Shown piece after piece: positions 49,286 through 57,281 of a stretch of 64,000 bases of DNA. Source of the stretch: Cupriavidus sp. MP-37 (GTDB lineage: Bacteria; Pseudomonadota; Gammaproteobacteria; Burkholderiales; Burkholderiaceae); contig NZ_CP085345.1 of the NCBI RefSeq assembly GCF_020618415.1, forward strand, positions 1-64,000, in the 5' to 3' direction. The notes beneath the pieces are model-generated. The model searched no databases. It saw nothing but the letters and a program-made list of their open reading frames with translations, and had not been told where the DNA came from. Each line of letters begins with the position of its first letter. Within the stretch, counting starts at the first letter, position 1. Position numbers and translations under genes: made by a program.

Positions 49286-51643
49286 ATGGCTCGCACGTCA
49301 CCTGAAGACGCTCTTCCACACGATCACACCGTCCGGCACGATGGGCCGCATGGCGCCTGCCATCGGCATGACCATGACCATGGCCATCACGGGCACGCTC
49401 ACGCCCACGTCCCCGAACCGGCGCCGGCGCCTGCCGCATGTTGCGGCGGCGGGTGCGCGTCTACCGTCGCGCTGACGCCACCGCCGCCGCTCGAGGTCCC
49501 GGCCGGCGCCAGCACCGCCGCCTGGCGCATCGACGCCATGGATTGCCCCACCGAGGAAACGCTGATCCGCAACAAGCTGGGCGGCATGGCCGGCATTGCC
49601 GCGCTCGAATTCAACCTGATCCAGCGCGTGCTGACGGTGCATCACACGCTGCCGTCGGCGGAGCCGGTGGCCCGCGCGATCGAAAGCCTGGGCATGCGGC
49701 CGGTGCCGCTCAGCGCCGAAGCCGCGCAGCAAGTACTGCCCGAAACCGCCGCGCGCAAGCCCTGGTGGCCGCTGGCGCTGGCCGGTGTCGCCGCGCTGGG
49801 GGCCGAGGTGACGGAATGGCTGGGCCTGGGGCTGCCGTGGCTGCCGGCGGTGCTGGCGCTCGCCGCGGTGGCGCTGGGCGGGCTCACCACCTACCGCAAG
49901 GGCTGGATCGCGCTGCGCAACGGCAACCTGAACATCAACGCGCTGATGAGCATCGCCGTGACCGGCGCGCTGCTGCTGCGCCAGTGGCCCGAAGCGGCGA
50001 TGGTGATGGTGCTGTTCGCGCTGGCCGAGCGCATCGAGGCGGCATCGCTGGATCGCGCCCGCAATGCCATCCGCGGCCTGATGGCGATGGCGCCGGAACT
50101 GGCCACGGTGCGCCGCGCCGATGGCAGCTGGGCAACCGTGCCGGCCGCCGGCGTGTCCGTCGGCACGCTGGTGCGCCTGCGCCCGGGCGAGCGCGTGGCG
50201 CTCGACGGCAAGGTCGTGCGCGGCCAGTCGGCGCTGGACCAGGCGCCCATCACCGGCGAAAGCGTGCCGGTCGACAAGGCCGAAGGCGATGCGCTCTACG
50301 CCGGCTCGATCAACCAGTCCGGCGAACTCGAGTACACCGTGACCGCGCCCGCCAGCGACTCGACGCTGGCGCGCATCATCCACGCCGTCGAGGCCGCGCA
50401 GGGCAGCCGCGCACCGACGCAGCGCTTTGTCGACCAGTTCGCGCGCATCTACACGCCCACGGTGTTCGCGATCGCGCTGGCGGTGGCGGTGGTGCCGCCG
50501 CTGGTGGCCGGCGGCGGCTGGGTGGACTGGATCTACAAGGCGCTGGTGCTGCTGGTGATCGCCTGCCCGTGCGCGCTGGTGATCTCCACCCCCGTCACCA
50601 TCGTCAGCGGGCTGGCCGCGGCCGCGCGGCGCGGCATCCTGGTCAAGGGCGGGGTCTACCTGGAGCAGGGCCGCGAACTGGCCTGGGTGGCGCTGGACAA
50701 GACCGGCACCATCACGCACGGCAAGCCCGCGCAGACCGACCATGCGCTGCTTGCCGACGAGGTCCCGCACGCGCGCGCGATTGCCGCCAGCCTGGCGGCG
50801 CGCTCCGACCATCCGGTCTCGCGCGCAGTGGCCACGGCGGCGCACGCCGACGGCATCGCCACGCTGCCGGTGGAGGCGTTCGAGGCGCTGGCGGGGCGCG
50901 GCACGCGTGGCACGGTGCAGGGCGTGGAATACCGGCTCGGCAACCACCGCCTGGTGCATGAGCTGGGCGCGTGCTCGCCGGCGCTGGAAGCGCGGCTGGA
51001 AGCGCTGGAGCGCGAGGGCAAGACCGTGGTGCTGCTGGCGCGGGTCGACGGCCGCGGCGCGGCCACCGCGCTGGCGTTGTTCGCGGTGGCCGACACCGTG
51101 CGCGACACCAGCCGCCAGGCGATTGCCGAACTGCATGCGCTGGGCGTCAAGACGCTGATGCTGTCCGGCGATAACCCGCACACGGCCCAGGCGATCGCGG
51201 CGCAGGTCGGCATCGACGAGGCGCGCGGCAATCAGCTGCCGCAGGACAAGGCCGATGCCATCGCCGCGCTGGCCGACGCCGCCCATGCCCGCGGCGGCCG
51301 CATCGGCATGGTCGGCGACGGCATCAATGACGCCCCGGCGCTGGCGCGCGCCGATGTCGGCTTCGCCATGGGCGCCGCCGGCACCGACACCGCCATCGAG
51401 ACCGCCGACGTGGCGCTGATGGACGACGACCTGCGCAAGATCCCGGCCTTCGTGCGCCTGTCGCGCCGCACCGCGAGCATCCTCAGGCAGAACATCGCGC
51501 TGGCGCTGGGCATCAAGGCCGTGTTCCTGGTGCTGACGGTGTTGGGAATGGGGACGATGTGGATGGCGGTGTTCGCCGATATGGGGGCGAGCTTGCTGGT
51601 GGTGTTCAACGGGCTGCGGGTGGGGGCGCGGCGCGGGGCTTGA
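49286..51643 (+). CDS. Heavy-metal translocating P-type ATPase (Zn2+/Cd2+/Pb2+ type)
   Basis: 785 aa P1B-2 ATPase. The N-terminus is a His-rich metal-binding tail (residues ~10-45) and a CCGGGC cluster, followed by a heavy-metal-associated domain with MDCPTEE, the form seen in ZntA/CadA. Catalytic motifs follow: TGES in the actuator, the transmembrane metal site IACPCALVIS (about residue 427), DKTGT with the phosphorylated Asp (about 471), HP in SDHPVSRA, and GDGINDAPALA. It exports divalent soft metals from the cytoplasm. Promoter is MerR-type. The start could not be confirmed by a strong ribosome site. Confidence 0.92.
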   Translation: MARTSPEDALPHDHTVRHDGPHGACHRHDHDHGHHGHAHAHVPEPAPAPAACCGGGCASTVALTPPPPLEVPAGASTAAWRIDAMDCPTEETLIRNKLGGMAGIAALEFNLIQRVLTVHHTLPSAEPVARAIESLGMRPVPLSAEAAQQVLPETAARKPWWPLALAGVAALGAEVTEWLGLGLPWLPAVLALAAVALGGLTTYRKGWIALRNGNLNINALMSIAVTGALLLRQWPEAAMVMVLFALAERIEAASLDRARNAIRGLMAMAPELATVRRADGSWATVPAAGVSVGTLVRLRPGERVALDGKVVRGQSALDQAPITGESVPVDKAEGDALYAGSINQSGELEYTVTAPASDSTLARIIHAVEAAQGSRAPTQRFVDQFARIYTPTVFAIALAVAVVPPLVAGGGWVDWIYKALVLLVIACPCALVISTPVTIVSGLAAAARRGILVKGGVYLEQGRELAWVALDKTGTITHGKPAQTDHALLADEVPHARAIAASLAARSDHPVSRAVATAAHADGIATLPVEAFEALAGRGTRGTVQGVEYRLGNHRLVHELGACSPALEARLEALEREGKTVVLLARVDGRGAATALALFAVADTVRDTSRQAIAELHALGVKTLMLSGDNPHTAQAIAAQVGIDEARGNQLPQDKADAIAALADAAHARGGRIGMVGDGINDAPALARADVGFAMGAAGTDTAIETADVALMDDDLRKIPAFVRLSRRTASILRQNIALALGIKAVFLVLTVLGMGTMWMAVFADMGASLLVVFNGLRVGARRGA

Positions 51644-51658
51644 TCACTGCTACGGGTT

Positions 51659-51787
51659 TGCTCCCCTCTCCCGCTTGCGGGAGAGGGGCGGGGGTGAGGG
51701 CGGGCATTTGGCAAGCACGAGGCCTTCGCACTGCGTGGCAGCGCCGGCCCTCACCCCAACCCTCTCCCGCCAGCGGGAGAGGGAGCA
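51659..51787. repeat. REP/BIME-like composite inverted repeat
   Basis: Two hairpins, 12-bp stem at 51663-51674/51677-51688 and 11-bp stem at 51760-51770/51773-51783, in mirror orientation. They share the CCCTCTCCCGC core, are flanked outside by TGCTCCC/GGGAGCA, and each has a CTCACCCC-type box on its inner side. It fills the gap between convergent genes for the metal ATPase and arnD and likely stops both transcripts. Confidence 0.82.
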
Positions 51788-51812
51788 CACCGTCGGTTAG
51801 TGGAACGGTTTG

Positions 51813-52712
51813 TCAGCCTGGAGCCGGCTGCACGATCAACTCCCCGCTCCGCCCCGGAATCTCCCCCCACGTCACCGGCAAGTGCGGCAGCGTCGCGCAA
51901 TCCAGCCCGCGATACCACGTCCCCATCGACACCAGCTGGTGCCCCTGCGCGCGCCAGCCTGCCAGCAGCCGCTCGAACACGGGCGCGAGCTTGCCGCCTT
52001 CCAGCTCGGCATGCAGCGTGAACACATGGTCGCGCGTGCCTTCGGTCAGCTTCAGCAGCGCGGTGTGGACGTTGTCCTCGGTCAGGCCGTCGGTGCCGAT
52101 CAGCTCATCCAGCGTCGGCAGCGTGGTCGGCATCTGCACGTGCCGGCAGGGCACGCCGCCGATGGTCGGGATATAGGGCGCGGTGCCGCGGCCGTCTGAG
52201 GCGTAGGCCATGTCCCAGATGTCGATCTGGCGGAACGCGGCCTCGTTCATCTGCCAGCCGGCCGCGCCGTGCGTGGCCGGAGGCTCGCCGAAGATCTCGC
52301 GAAAGCGTGCGAAGGCGCGCTGCATCTGGTCGCGGGTCCAGGCGGCATCGCGCTCGCGCACGTTGTCCTGCCAGTAGACGTGGTCCCAGGTGTGGATGCC
52401 GCATTCATGTCCGGCGGCGCGCGCCGCACGCATCTCGGCGGCGCCCTTGCGGCCGATATCCGGGCCGGGCAGCAGCACGCCGTACATCAGCGTGCGCAGG
52501 CCGTAGTTCGACACCACCGAGGTGCGCGACACCTTCTGCAGGAAGCCGGGGCGGAACACGCGCCGCAGCGCCCAGCCGGTATGGTCCGGGCCCAGGCTGA
52601 ACAGGAAGGTGGCCTGCGCCTGCGCGGCCGCCAGCATCGACAGCAAGCGCGGCACGCCTTCGCGCGTGCCGCGCAGCGTGTCGACGTCGACCTTCAGGGC
52701 AATGCGTGCCAT
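51813..52712 (-). CDS. arnD: 4-deoxy-4-formamido-L-arabinose-phosphoundecaprenol deformylase
   Basis: 299 aa NodB-fold enzyme that removes the formyl group from undecaprenyl-phosphate L-Ara4FN. It starts MARIALKVDVDTLRGTREG, the ArnD form of motif 1 (V-D-V-D-T). HECGIHTWDHVYWQ gives the metal-binding H-x3-H, and the C-terminal half has HLPVTWGEIPGR. It is the last gene of the arn operon, 11 bp after the decarboxylase gene. Acts on the cytoplasmic/inner-membrane face. Confidence 0.93.
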   Translation of the reverse strand: MARIALKVDVDTLRGTREGVPRLLSMLAAAQAQATFLFSLGPDHTGWALRRVFRPGFLQKVSRTSVVSNYGLRTLMYGVLLPGPDIGRKGAAEMRAARAAGHECGIHTWDHVYWQDNVRERDAAWTRDQMQRAFARFREIFGEPPATHGAAGWQMNEAAFRQIDIWDMAYASDGRGTAPYIPTIGGVPCRHVQMPTTLPTLDELIGTDGLTEDNVHTALLKLTEGTRDHVFTLHAELEGGKLAPVFERLLAGWRAQGHQLVSMGTWYRGLDCATLPHLPVTWGEIPGRSGELIVQPAPG

Positions 52713-52723
52713 GTGCAGTGCGC

Positions 52724-53776
52724 TCAGTTGCCGGAATCGACCAGCGTGCGGGCCTCGACCACCTTGCCCCGGTACGCCTCGAAGATGCGGCGCAGCGCCG
52801 CTTCCATGCTGATCTCGGGGCGCCAGCCCAGCTCTTCGATGGTGTTGTCGATCTTCGGCACGCGGTGCTGCACGTCCTGGTAGCCCTTGCCGTAGAAGTC
52901 GCCCGACGAAGTCTCGACGATCTGCGTCTTGCGGGCTTGGTCCGCGTACTCCGGATAGTCGGCGGCCATCTTCAGCATCATCTCGGCGAGCTCGCGCACC
53001 GAGTGGATATTGCCCGGGTTGCCGATGTTGTAGATCTTGCCGCTGGCGACGCCGCCGGGATTCTCGATGATGCGCATCAGCGCGCTGATGCCGTCGGCGA
53101 TGTCGGCGAAGGCCCGCTGCTGCGCGCCGCCGTCGACCAGCTTGATCGGTTCGCCGCGCACGATATGGCCGAGGAACTGCGTCACCACGCGCGACGAGCC
53201 TTCCTTCGATTCGAAGATCGAGTCCAGCCCCGCGCCGATCCAGTTGAAGGGGCGGAACAGCGTGTAGTTCAGCCCCTGCTCCATGCCGTAGGCGTGGATC
53301 ACGCGGTCCATCAGCTGCTTGGAGCAGGCGTAGATCCAGCGCGGCTTGTTGATCGGGCCGTAGACCAGCGGCGAGGCCTCGGGGTCGAATTCTTCATCGC
53401 TGCACATGCCGTAGACCTCGGAGGTCGACGGGAACACCAGGTGCTTGCGGTACTTGACCGCGGCGCGCACGATCGGCAGGTTGGCCTCGAAGTCGAGCTC
53501 GAACACGCGCAGCGGCTGGCGCACGTAGGTGGCGGGGGTGGCGATGGCGACCAGCGGCAGCACCACGTCGCACTTGCGGATGTTGTACTCGATCCACTCC
53601 CTGTTGATGGTGATGTCGCCCTCGAAGAAGTGCATGCGCGGGTGGTCGACGAGGTCGCCCAGGCGGTCCGTGTTCATGTCCATGCCGTAGACCTCCCACG
53701 GCGTGGTTTCCAGGATGCGGCGCGTCAGGTGGTGGCCGATGAAGCCGTTGACGCCAAGAATCAGGACCTTTTTCAT
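52724..53776 (-). CDS. arnA: UDP-glucuronate decarboxylase, ArnA C-terminal-domain equivalent
   Basis: 350 aa SDR enzyme. It oxidises and decarboxylates UDP-glucuronate to UDP-4-keto-pentose (UDP-L-Ara4O), the first committed arn step. Nucleotide motif LGVNGFIGHHL at residues ~6-16; the catalytic Ser/Tyr/Lys set is in PSTSEVYGM and YACSKQLMDR. In E. coli this is the C-terminal half of bifunctional ArnA; here it is a separate gene whose ATG overlaps the formyltransferase stop (ATGA). Confidence 0.92.
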   Translation of the reverse strand: MKKVLILGVNGFIGHHLTRRILETTPWEVYGMDMNTDRLGDLVDHPRMHFFEGDITINREWIEYNIRKCDVVLPLVAIATPATYVRQPLRVFELDFEANLPIVRAAVKYRKHLVFPSTSEVYGMCSDEEFDPEASPLVYGPINKPRWIYACSKQLMDRVIHAYGMEQGLNYTLFRPFNWIGAGLDSIFESKEGSSRVVTQFLGHIVRGEPIKLVDGGAQQRAFADIADGISALMRIIENPGGVASGKIYNIGNPGNIHSVRELAEMMLKMAADYPEYADQARKTQIVETSSGDFYGKGYQDVQHRVPKIDNTIEELGWRPEISMEAALRRIFEAYRGKVVEARTLVDSGN

Positions 53777-54717
53777 CGGTTTCCCTCGTTGGACTGTTCG
53801 GTATGGAGATGCCGGGCAAGCGCCTGCGGCGTGACGGCCGCGCCGTCCTGTGCCAACAGCTGCGTGACGATGACCAGCCCGCCGTCGCCGCACACGCCGA
53901 CGATCTCGCCGTCGCGCAGCTGCAGGCCGGTTGGCGTGCCGGCGGGCATCGGCTGCGTGGCACCGGGCAGCGGCCGGCGCGCCCGCGCCACGATGAAGCG
54001 CTGCCCGGCAAGCTCCGTGAAGGCGCCGGGATAGGGCGGTGCGACCGCGCGGATCAGGTTGTAGACCTCGGCGGCGGGGCGGTTCCAGTCGATGCGGCCG
54101 TCTTCGGGCCTGCGACCGGAGTAGTAGCTGCCTTCGGCCAGCCGGTTCGGGCGGCGCGGCGTCTGTCCCGCCATCATCGCGGGTAGCGCGCGCCACAGCG
54201 TCTGCTCGGCCGCCACGGTGACCTTGTCGAACACTTCGCCGGCGGTATCGTCGGGCAGGATCGGCACGGCGGTCTGGTCGACGATATCGCCGGCGTCCGG
54301 TTTGGCCTCCATCACGTGCAGCGTGGCGCCGGTTTCGGTCTCGCCATGCAGTACTGCCCAGTTCACCGGCACGCGGCCGCGGTACTTCGGCAACAGCGAG
54401 CCGTGCAGGTTGAACGCGCCGCCCGGTGCCAGCGCCAGCACGGCAGCGGGGATCATGGCGCGATAGTAGAACGAGAAGATCACGTCGGGGCGTGCGTCGC
54501 GCACGGCCTGCTCGATGGCGGGATCGGAAGGGTCCTCGCCATAGAGCCAGGGGAGGCCCAGCTCGGTGGCGGTGTCGGCGACGCGGCGGAACCAGATGTT
54601 TTCGTCGGGCCGGTCGCGGTGCGTGATCACCAGCGCCACCTCCACGCCGCGCGCATGCAGCACGCGCAGGCAGCGCTCGCCGACATTGTGGTAGGCAAAG
54701 ACGACGGCGCGCATCAT
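53773..54717 (-). CDS. arnA: UDP-L-Ara4N formyltransferase, ArnA N-terminal-domain equivalent
   Basis: 314 aa, formyl-THF dependent. The Fmt-type core FNLHGSLLPKYRGRVPVNWA contains the catalytic Asn and His, and KPDAGDIVDQ the catalytic Asp. The C-terminal ~95 residues form the OB-like Fmt C domain. It formylates UDP-L-Ara4N. The ATG at 54717 overlaps the arnC stop as ATGA; the open frame further upstream is not coding. In enterobacteria it is fused to the decarboxylase; the split is real, since the two frames differ and each has its own start. Confidence 0.92.
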   Translation of the reverse strand: MMRAVVFAYHNVGERCLRVLHARGVEVALVITHRDRPDENIWFRRVADTATELGLPWLYGEDPSDPAIEQAVRDARPDVIFSFYYRAMIPAAVLALAPGGAFNLHGSLLPKYRGRVPVNWAVLHGETETGATLHVMEAKPDAGDIVDQTAVPILPDDTAGEVFDKVTVAAEQTLWRALPAMMAGQTPRRPNRLAEGSYYSGRRPEDGRIDWNRPAAEVYNLIRAVAPPYPGAFTELAGQRFIVARARRPLPGATQPMPAGTPTGLQLRDGEIVGVCGDGGLVIVTQLLAQDGAAVTPQALARHLHTEQSNEGNR

Positions 54718-55673
54718 GGCTCCACGCCGGTGGCAACCGGGTCGGCCTCGAGCACGGCCTTGATGCGGTAGCGCGGGCGGTCGCGCACTTCCTGGTAGAT
54801 GCGGCCGACGTATTCGCCCAGCAGGCCGACGCCGAACAGCAGGATGCCGATCAGGAAGAAGTTCATGGCGAACAGCGTGAACACGCCCTGCACTTCGGAG
54901 CCCAGCACGAAGCGCCGCACCAGCAGCACCACGAACAGCACTCCCGACAGCAGCGAGAGCAAGGTGCCGATGGCCGAGAACCACTGCAGCGGCACGATCG
55001 AGAAGCCCGTGACGAGGTCGAAGTTCAGGCGGATCAGCTGGTACAGCGAGTACTTGGATTCGCCCGCGTGGCGCTGCTCGTGGCCGACTTCGATCTCGAC
55101 CGGGTTCGAGGCAAAGGTGTACGCCAGCGCCGGGATGAAGGTATTGACCTCGCGGCAGGCGTTGATGGTGTCGATCACGCTGCGGTCATAGGCGCGCAGC
55201 ATGCAGCCCTGGTCCGTCATGCGGATCTTGGTGATGCGCTCGCGCAGCCGGTTCATCGCGCGCGAGGCATAGCGGCGGAACGCGGTGTCGTTGCGCTGGC
55301 GGCGGATGGTGCCGACATAGTCGTGGCCGGCGCGCATGGTCTCGACCAGGCGCGGGATTTCCTCGGGAGGATTCTGCAGGTCGGCGTCCAGCGTGATCAC
55401 GATCTGGCCGCGGGTGTGCTCGAAGCCCGCCAGGATCGCCATGTGCTGGCCGAAGTTGCCATTGAACAGCACCACCCGGGTCACGTCCGGGCGCTTGTGG
55501 AACTGCGCCGCCAGCAGCTGCGCCGAGCGGTCGACGCTGCCGTCGTTGATGAAGATGATCTCGTACGCTTCGCCGAGGCCATCCAGCGCCGGATAGAGGC
55601 GATCGAACAGGGCTTGCAGCCCGTCTTCTTCGTTGTAGACCGGAATGACGACCGAGACTTGCACCGGGCTCAT
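54714..55673 (-). CDS. arnC: Undecaprenyl-phosphate 4-deoxy-4-formamido-L-arabinose transferase
   Basis: 319 aa from the ATG at 55673, which overlaps the arnB stop as ATGA (a start at 55691 gives six more residues). GT2 domain with VVIPVYNEEDGLQAL, IFINDGSVDRS and metal site LDADLQNPPEEIP. Two C-terminal membrane spans (~residues 230-290) anchor it. It transfers L-Ara4FN from UDP to undecaprenyl phosphate. Confidence 0.93.
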   Translation of the reverse strand: MSPVQVSVVIPVYNEEDGLQALFDRLYPALDGLGEAYEIIFINDGSVDRSAQLLAAQFHKRPDVTRVVLFNGNFGQHMAILAGFEHTRGQIVITLDADLQNPPEEIPRLVETMRAGHDYVGTIRRQRNDTAFRRYASRAMNRLRERITKIRMTDQGCMLRAYDRSVIDTINACREVNTFIPALAYTFASNPVEIEVGHEQRHAGESKYSLYQLIRLNFDLVTGFSIVPLQWFSAIGTLLSLLSGVLFVVLLVRRFVLGSEVQGVFTLFAMNFFLIGILLFGVGLLGEYVGRIYQEVRDRPRYRIKAVLEADPVATGVEP

Positions 55674-56839
55674 TGGGAAAGACGTTTGCATGTTTCGCTG
55701 AGGGTTGCGCAGACCCGCTCCACGTCCGAGGCTTGCATTGCCGGGAACAGCGGCAGCGTGACGATGCCGCGCCCGATGCGCTCGGCGTGCGGCAGCATGC
55801 CTTCGCGCCAGCCGAGTGAGCGGTAGTAAGTGAAAAGATGGACCGGCGGATAGTGCACGCCGGTGCCGATGCCGCGCTCGCGCATGGCTTCCATGACCTT
55901 CTGCCGCGCCTGCGCCGGGCCGCCCTGCATCCGGTCGGTGGGCAGCACCATCTGGAACATGTGCCAGTTGGTGGTGGCCTGCGGATCGAGCGCCGGCGGC
56001 AGCTCGATGCCGAGGGCCTGCAGGCCGCTGTCGGCGGCGCAGCGGAAGTAGGTGTCGGCCAGTTCGGCGCGGCGCGCGGTGATGGCGTCGAGCCGCTCCA
56101 GCTGGGCCAGGCCGACCGCGGCGTTGACATCGGTCAGGTTGAACTTGCCGCCCGGCTCCTCGACATCCATGCCGTCCATGCCGGTGCGGATCACGCCCTG
56201 CAGCCGCAGGCGCTCGGCGCGCACGGCTTCCTCGGGCGTGTTCATCACCAGGCAGCCGCCTTCGATGGTGGTGATGTTCTTGTTGGCCTGGAAGCTGAAG
56301 CTGACCAGGTCGCCGAAGGCGCCGATGCGCTGGCCGCGCCAGCGCGAATCGATCGCCTGGGCCGCGTCTTCGATCACCCGCAGCCCGTGCCTGGTCGCGA
56401 TCGCGTACAGGCGCTCCATGTCGACCGGCAGGCCCGACAGGTAGACCGGCATGATCGCGCGCGTGCGCGGCGTGATGGCGGCCTCGACCGCGTCGAGGTC
56501 CAAGTTGCGCGTGCGCGGGTCGATGTCGACGAACACCGGCTTCGCCCCCACGGCGACCACCACATTGGCGGTGGCGACCCAGGTGATCGGCGTGGTGATG
56601 ACCTCATCGCCGGGGCCGATATCGGCGATGCGCAGCGCGATCTCCATGGTCGCCGAGCCGTTGGCGAAGGTGCGCACCGGGCGCCCGCCGAACAGCGCTG
56701 ACAGCGCGGCCTCGAAGGCCTGCATCTTCGGTCCGGAGGTGATCCAGCCCGAGGCCAGCACCTTGCCGACCTCGGCAATGGCGGCGGCGTCGATCTCGGG
56801 CCGGACAAACGGCAGGAAGGCGGGAGCGGAGGCGGTCAT
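55670..56839 (-). CDS. arnB: UDP-4-amino-4-deoxy-L-arabinose-oxoglutarate aminotransferase
   Basis: 389 aa DegT/DnrJ/EryC1-type PLP enzyme. The Schiff-base lysine is residue 187 in SFQANKNITTIEGG; IEDAAQAIDS supplies the pyridine-N Asp. It transaminates UDP-L-Ara4O to UDP-L-Ara4N using glutamate. It starts 52 bp after the SMR-type gene stop and is translationally coupled to arnC. Confidence 0.93.
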   Translation of the reverse strand: MTASAPAFLPFVRPEIDAAAIAEVGKVLASGWITSGPKMQAFEAALSALFGGRPVRTFANGSATMEIALRIADIGPGDEVITTPITWVATANVVVAVGAKPVFVDIDPRTRNLDLDAVEAAITPRTRAIMPVYLSGLPVDMERLYAIATRHGLRVIEDAAQAIDSRWRGQRIGAFGDLVSFSFQANKNITTIEGGCLVMNTPEEAVRAERLRLQGVIRTGMDGMDVEEPGGKFNLTDVNAAVGLAQLERLDAITARRAELADTYFRCAADSGLQALGIELPPALDPQATTNWHMFQMVLPTDRMQGGPAQARQKVMEAMRERGIGTGVHYPPVHLFTYYRSLGWREGMLPHAERIGRGIVTLPLFPAMQASDVERVCATLSETCKRLSQ

Positions 56840-56891
56840 GGCAGGCGAAGGAGGCAGCGGCGGTCAGGCCAGGCGAAGGCGCGGACAGCCT

Positions 56892-57263
56892 TCAGGAGCG
56901 GGCGATCAGGAAGACGCCCGCCAGTATCAGCAGGATGCCGGCCACGCGCAAGGGGCCGATGATCTCGCCGAACAGCCACCATGCCGCGAGCGCATTGACC
57001 ACGTAGCCCAGCGACAGCATCGGATAGGCGATCGACACATCGACGCGCGACAGGCCCACGATCCAGACGCCCACGCTGACCACGTACAGCGTAAGCCCGG
57101 CCAGCACCGGCCATTGCGTCAGCACGCGCAGCGCCGTGACCAGCAGCGTGCCGCGATCCAGCGTGATGGCGCCGACGGCGTTGACGCCGGCCTTGAGCAG
57201 GAGCTGCGCCGCCGCATTGAGCAGCACGCCGGTCAGGATGAAAGCAAAGGTGGAAAGCGTCAT
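56892..57263 (-). CDS. SMR/EamA-type small membrane protein, ArnE/ArnF-like flippase subunit
   Basis: 123 aa with four membrane spans (residues ~4-25, ~40-62, ~68-90, ~100-120). The sequence NAAAQLLLKAGVNAVG in span one and DVSIAYPMLSLGYVVNALAA fit the ArnE/ArnF group. In E. coli ArnE and ArnF form a heterodimer that flips undecaprenyl-phosphate-L-Ara4N to the periplasm. Only one such gene is present here, so it may form a homodimer. Lies between arnT and arnB. Confidence 0.87.
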   Translation of the reverse strand: MTLSTFAFILTGVLLNAAAQLLLKAGVNAVGAITLDRGTLLVTALRVLTQWPVLAGLTLYVVSVGVWIVGLSRVDVSIAYPMLSLGYVVNALAAWWLFGEIIGPLRVAGILLILAGVFLIARS

Positions 57264-57281
57264 GGCAAGGCGGTTGGCGGA

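Noticed and set aside
49298..51286. A 662-codon open frame antisense to the metal ATPase
   Set aside because: Same codon-bias artefact; no ribosome site, no domain, biased Arg/His/Gln composition.
51656..51790. CRISPR-like array
   Set aside because: Only two repeat units in inverted orientation with unequal spacing; this is a REP-type doublet, and no cas genes are present.
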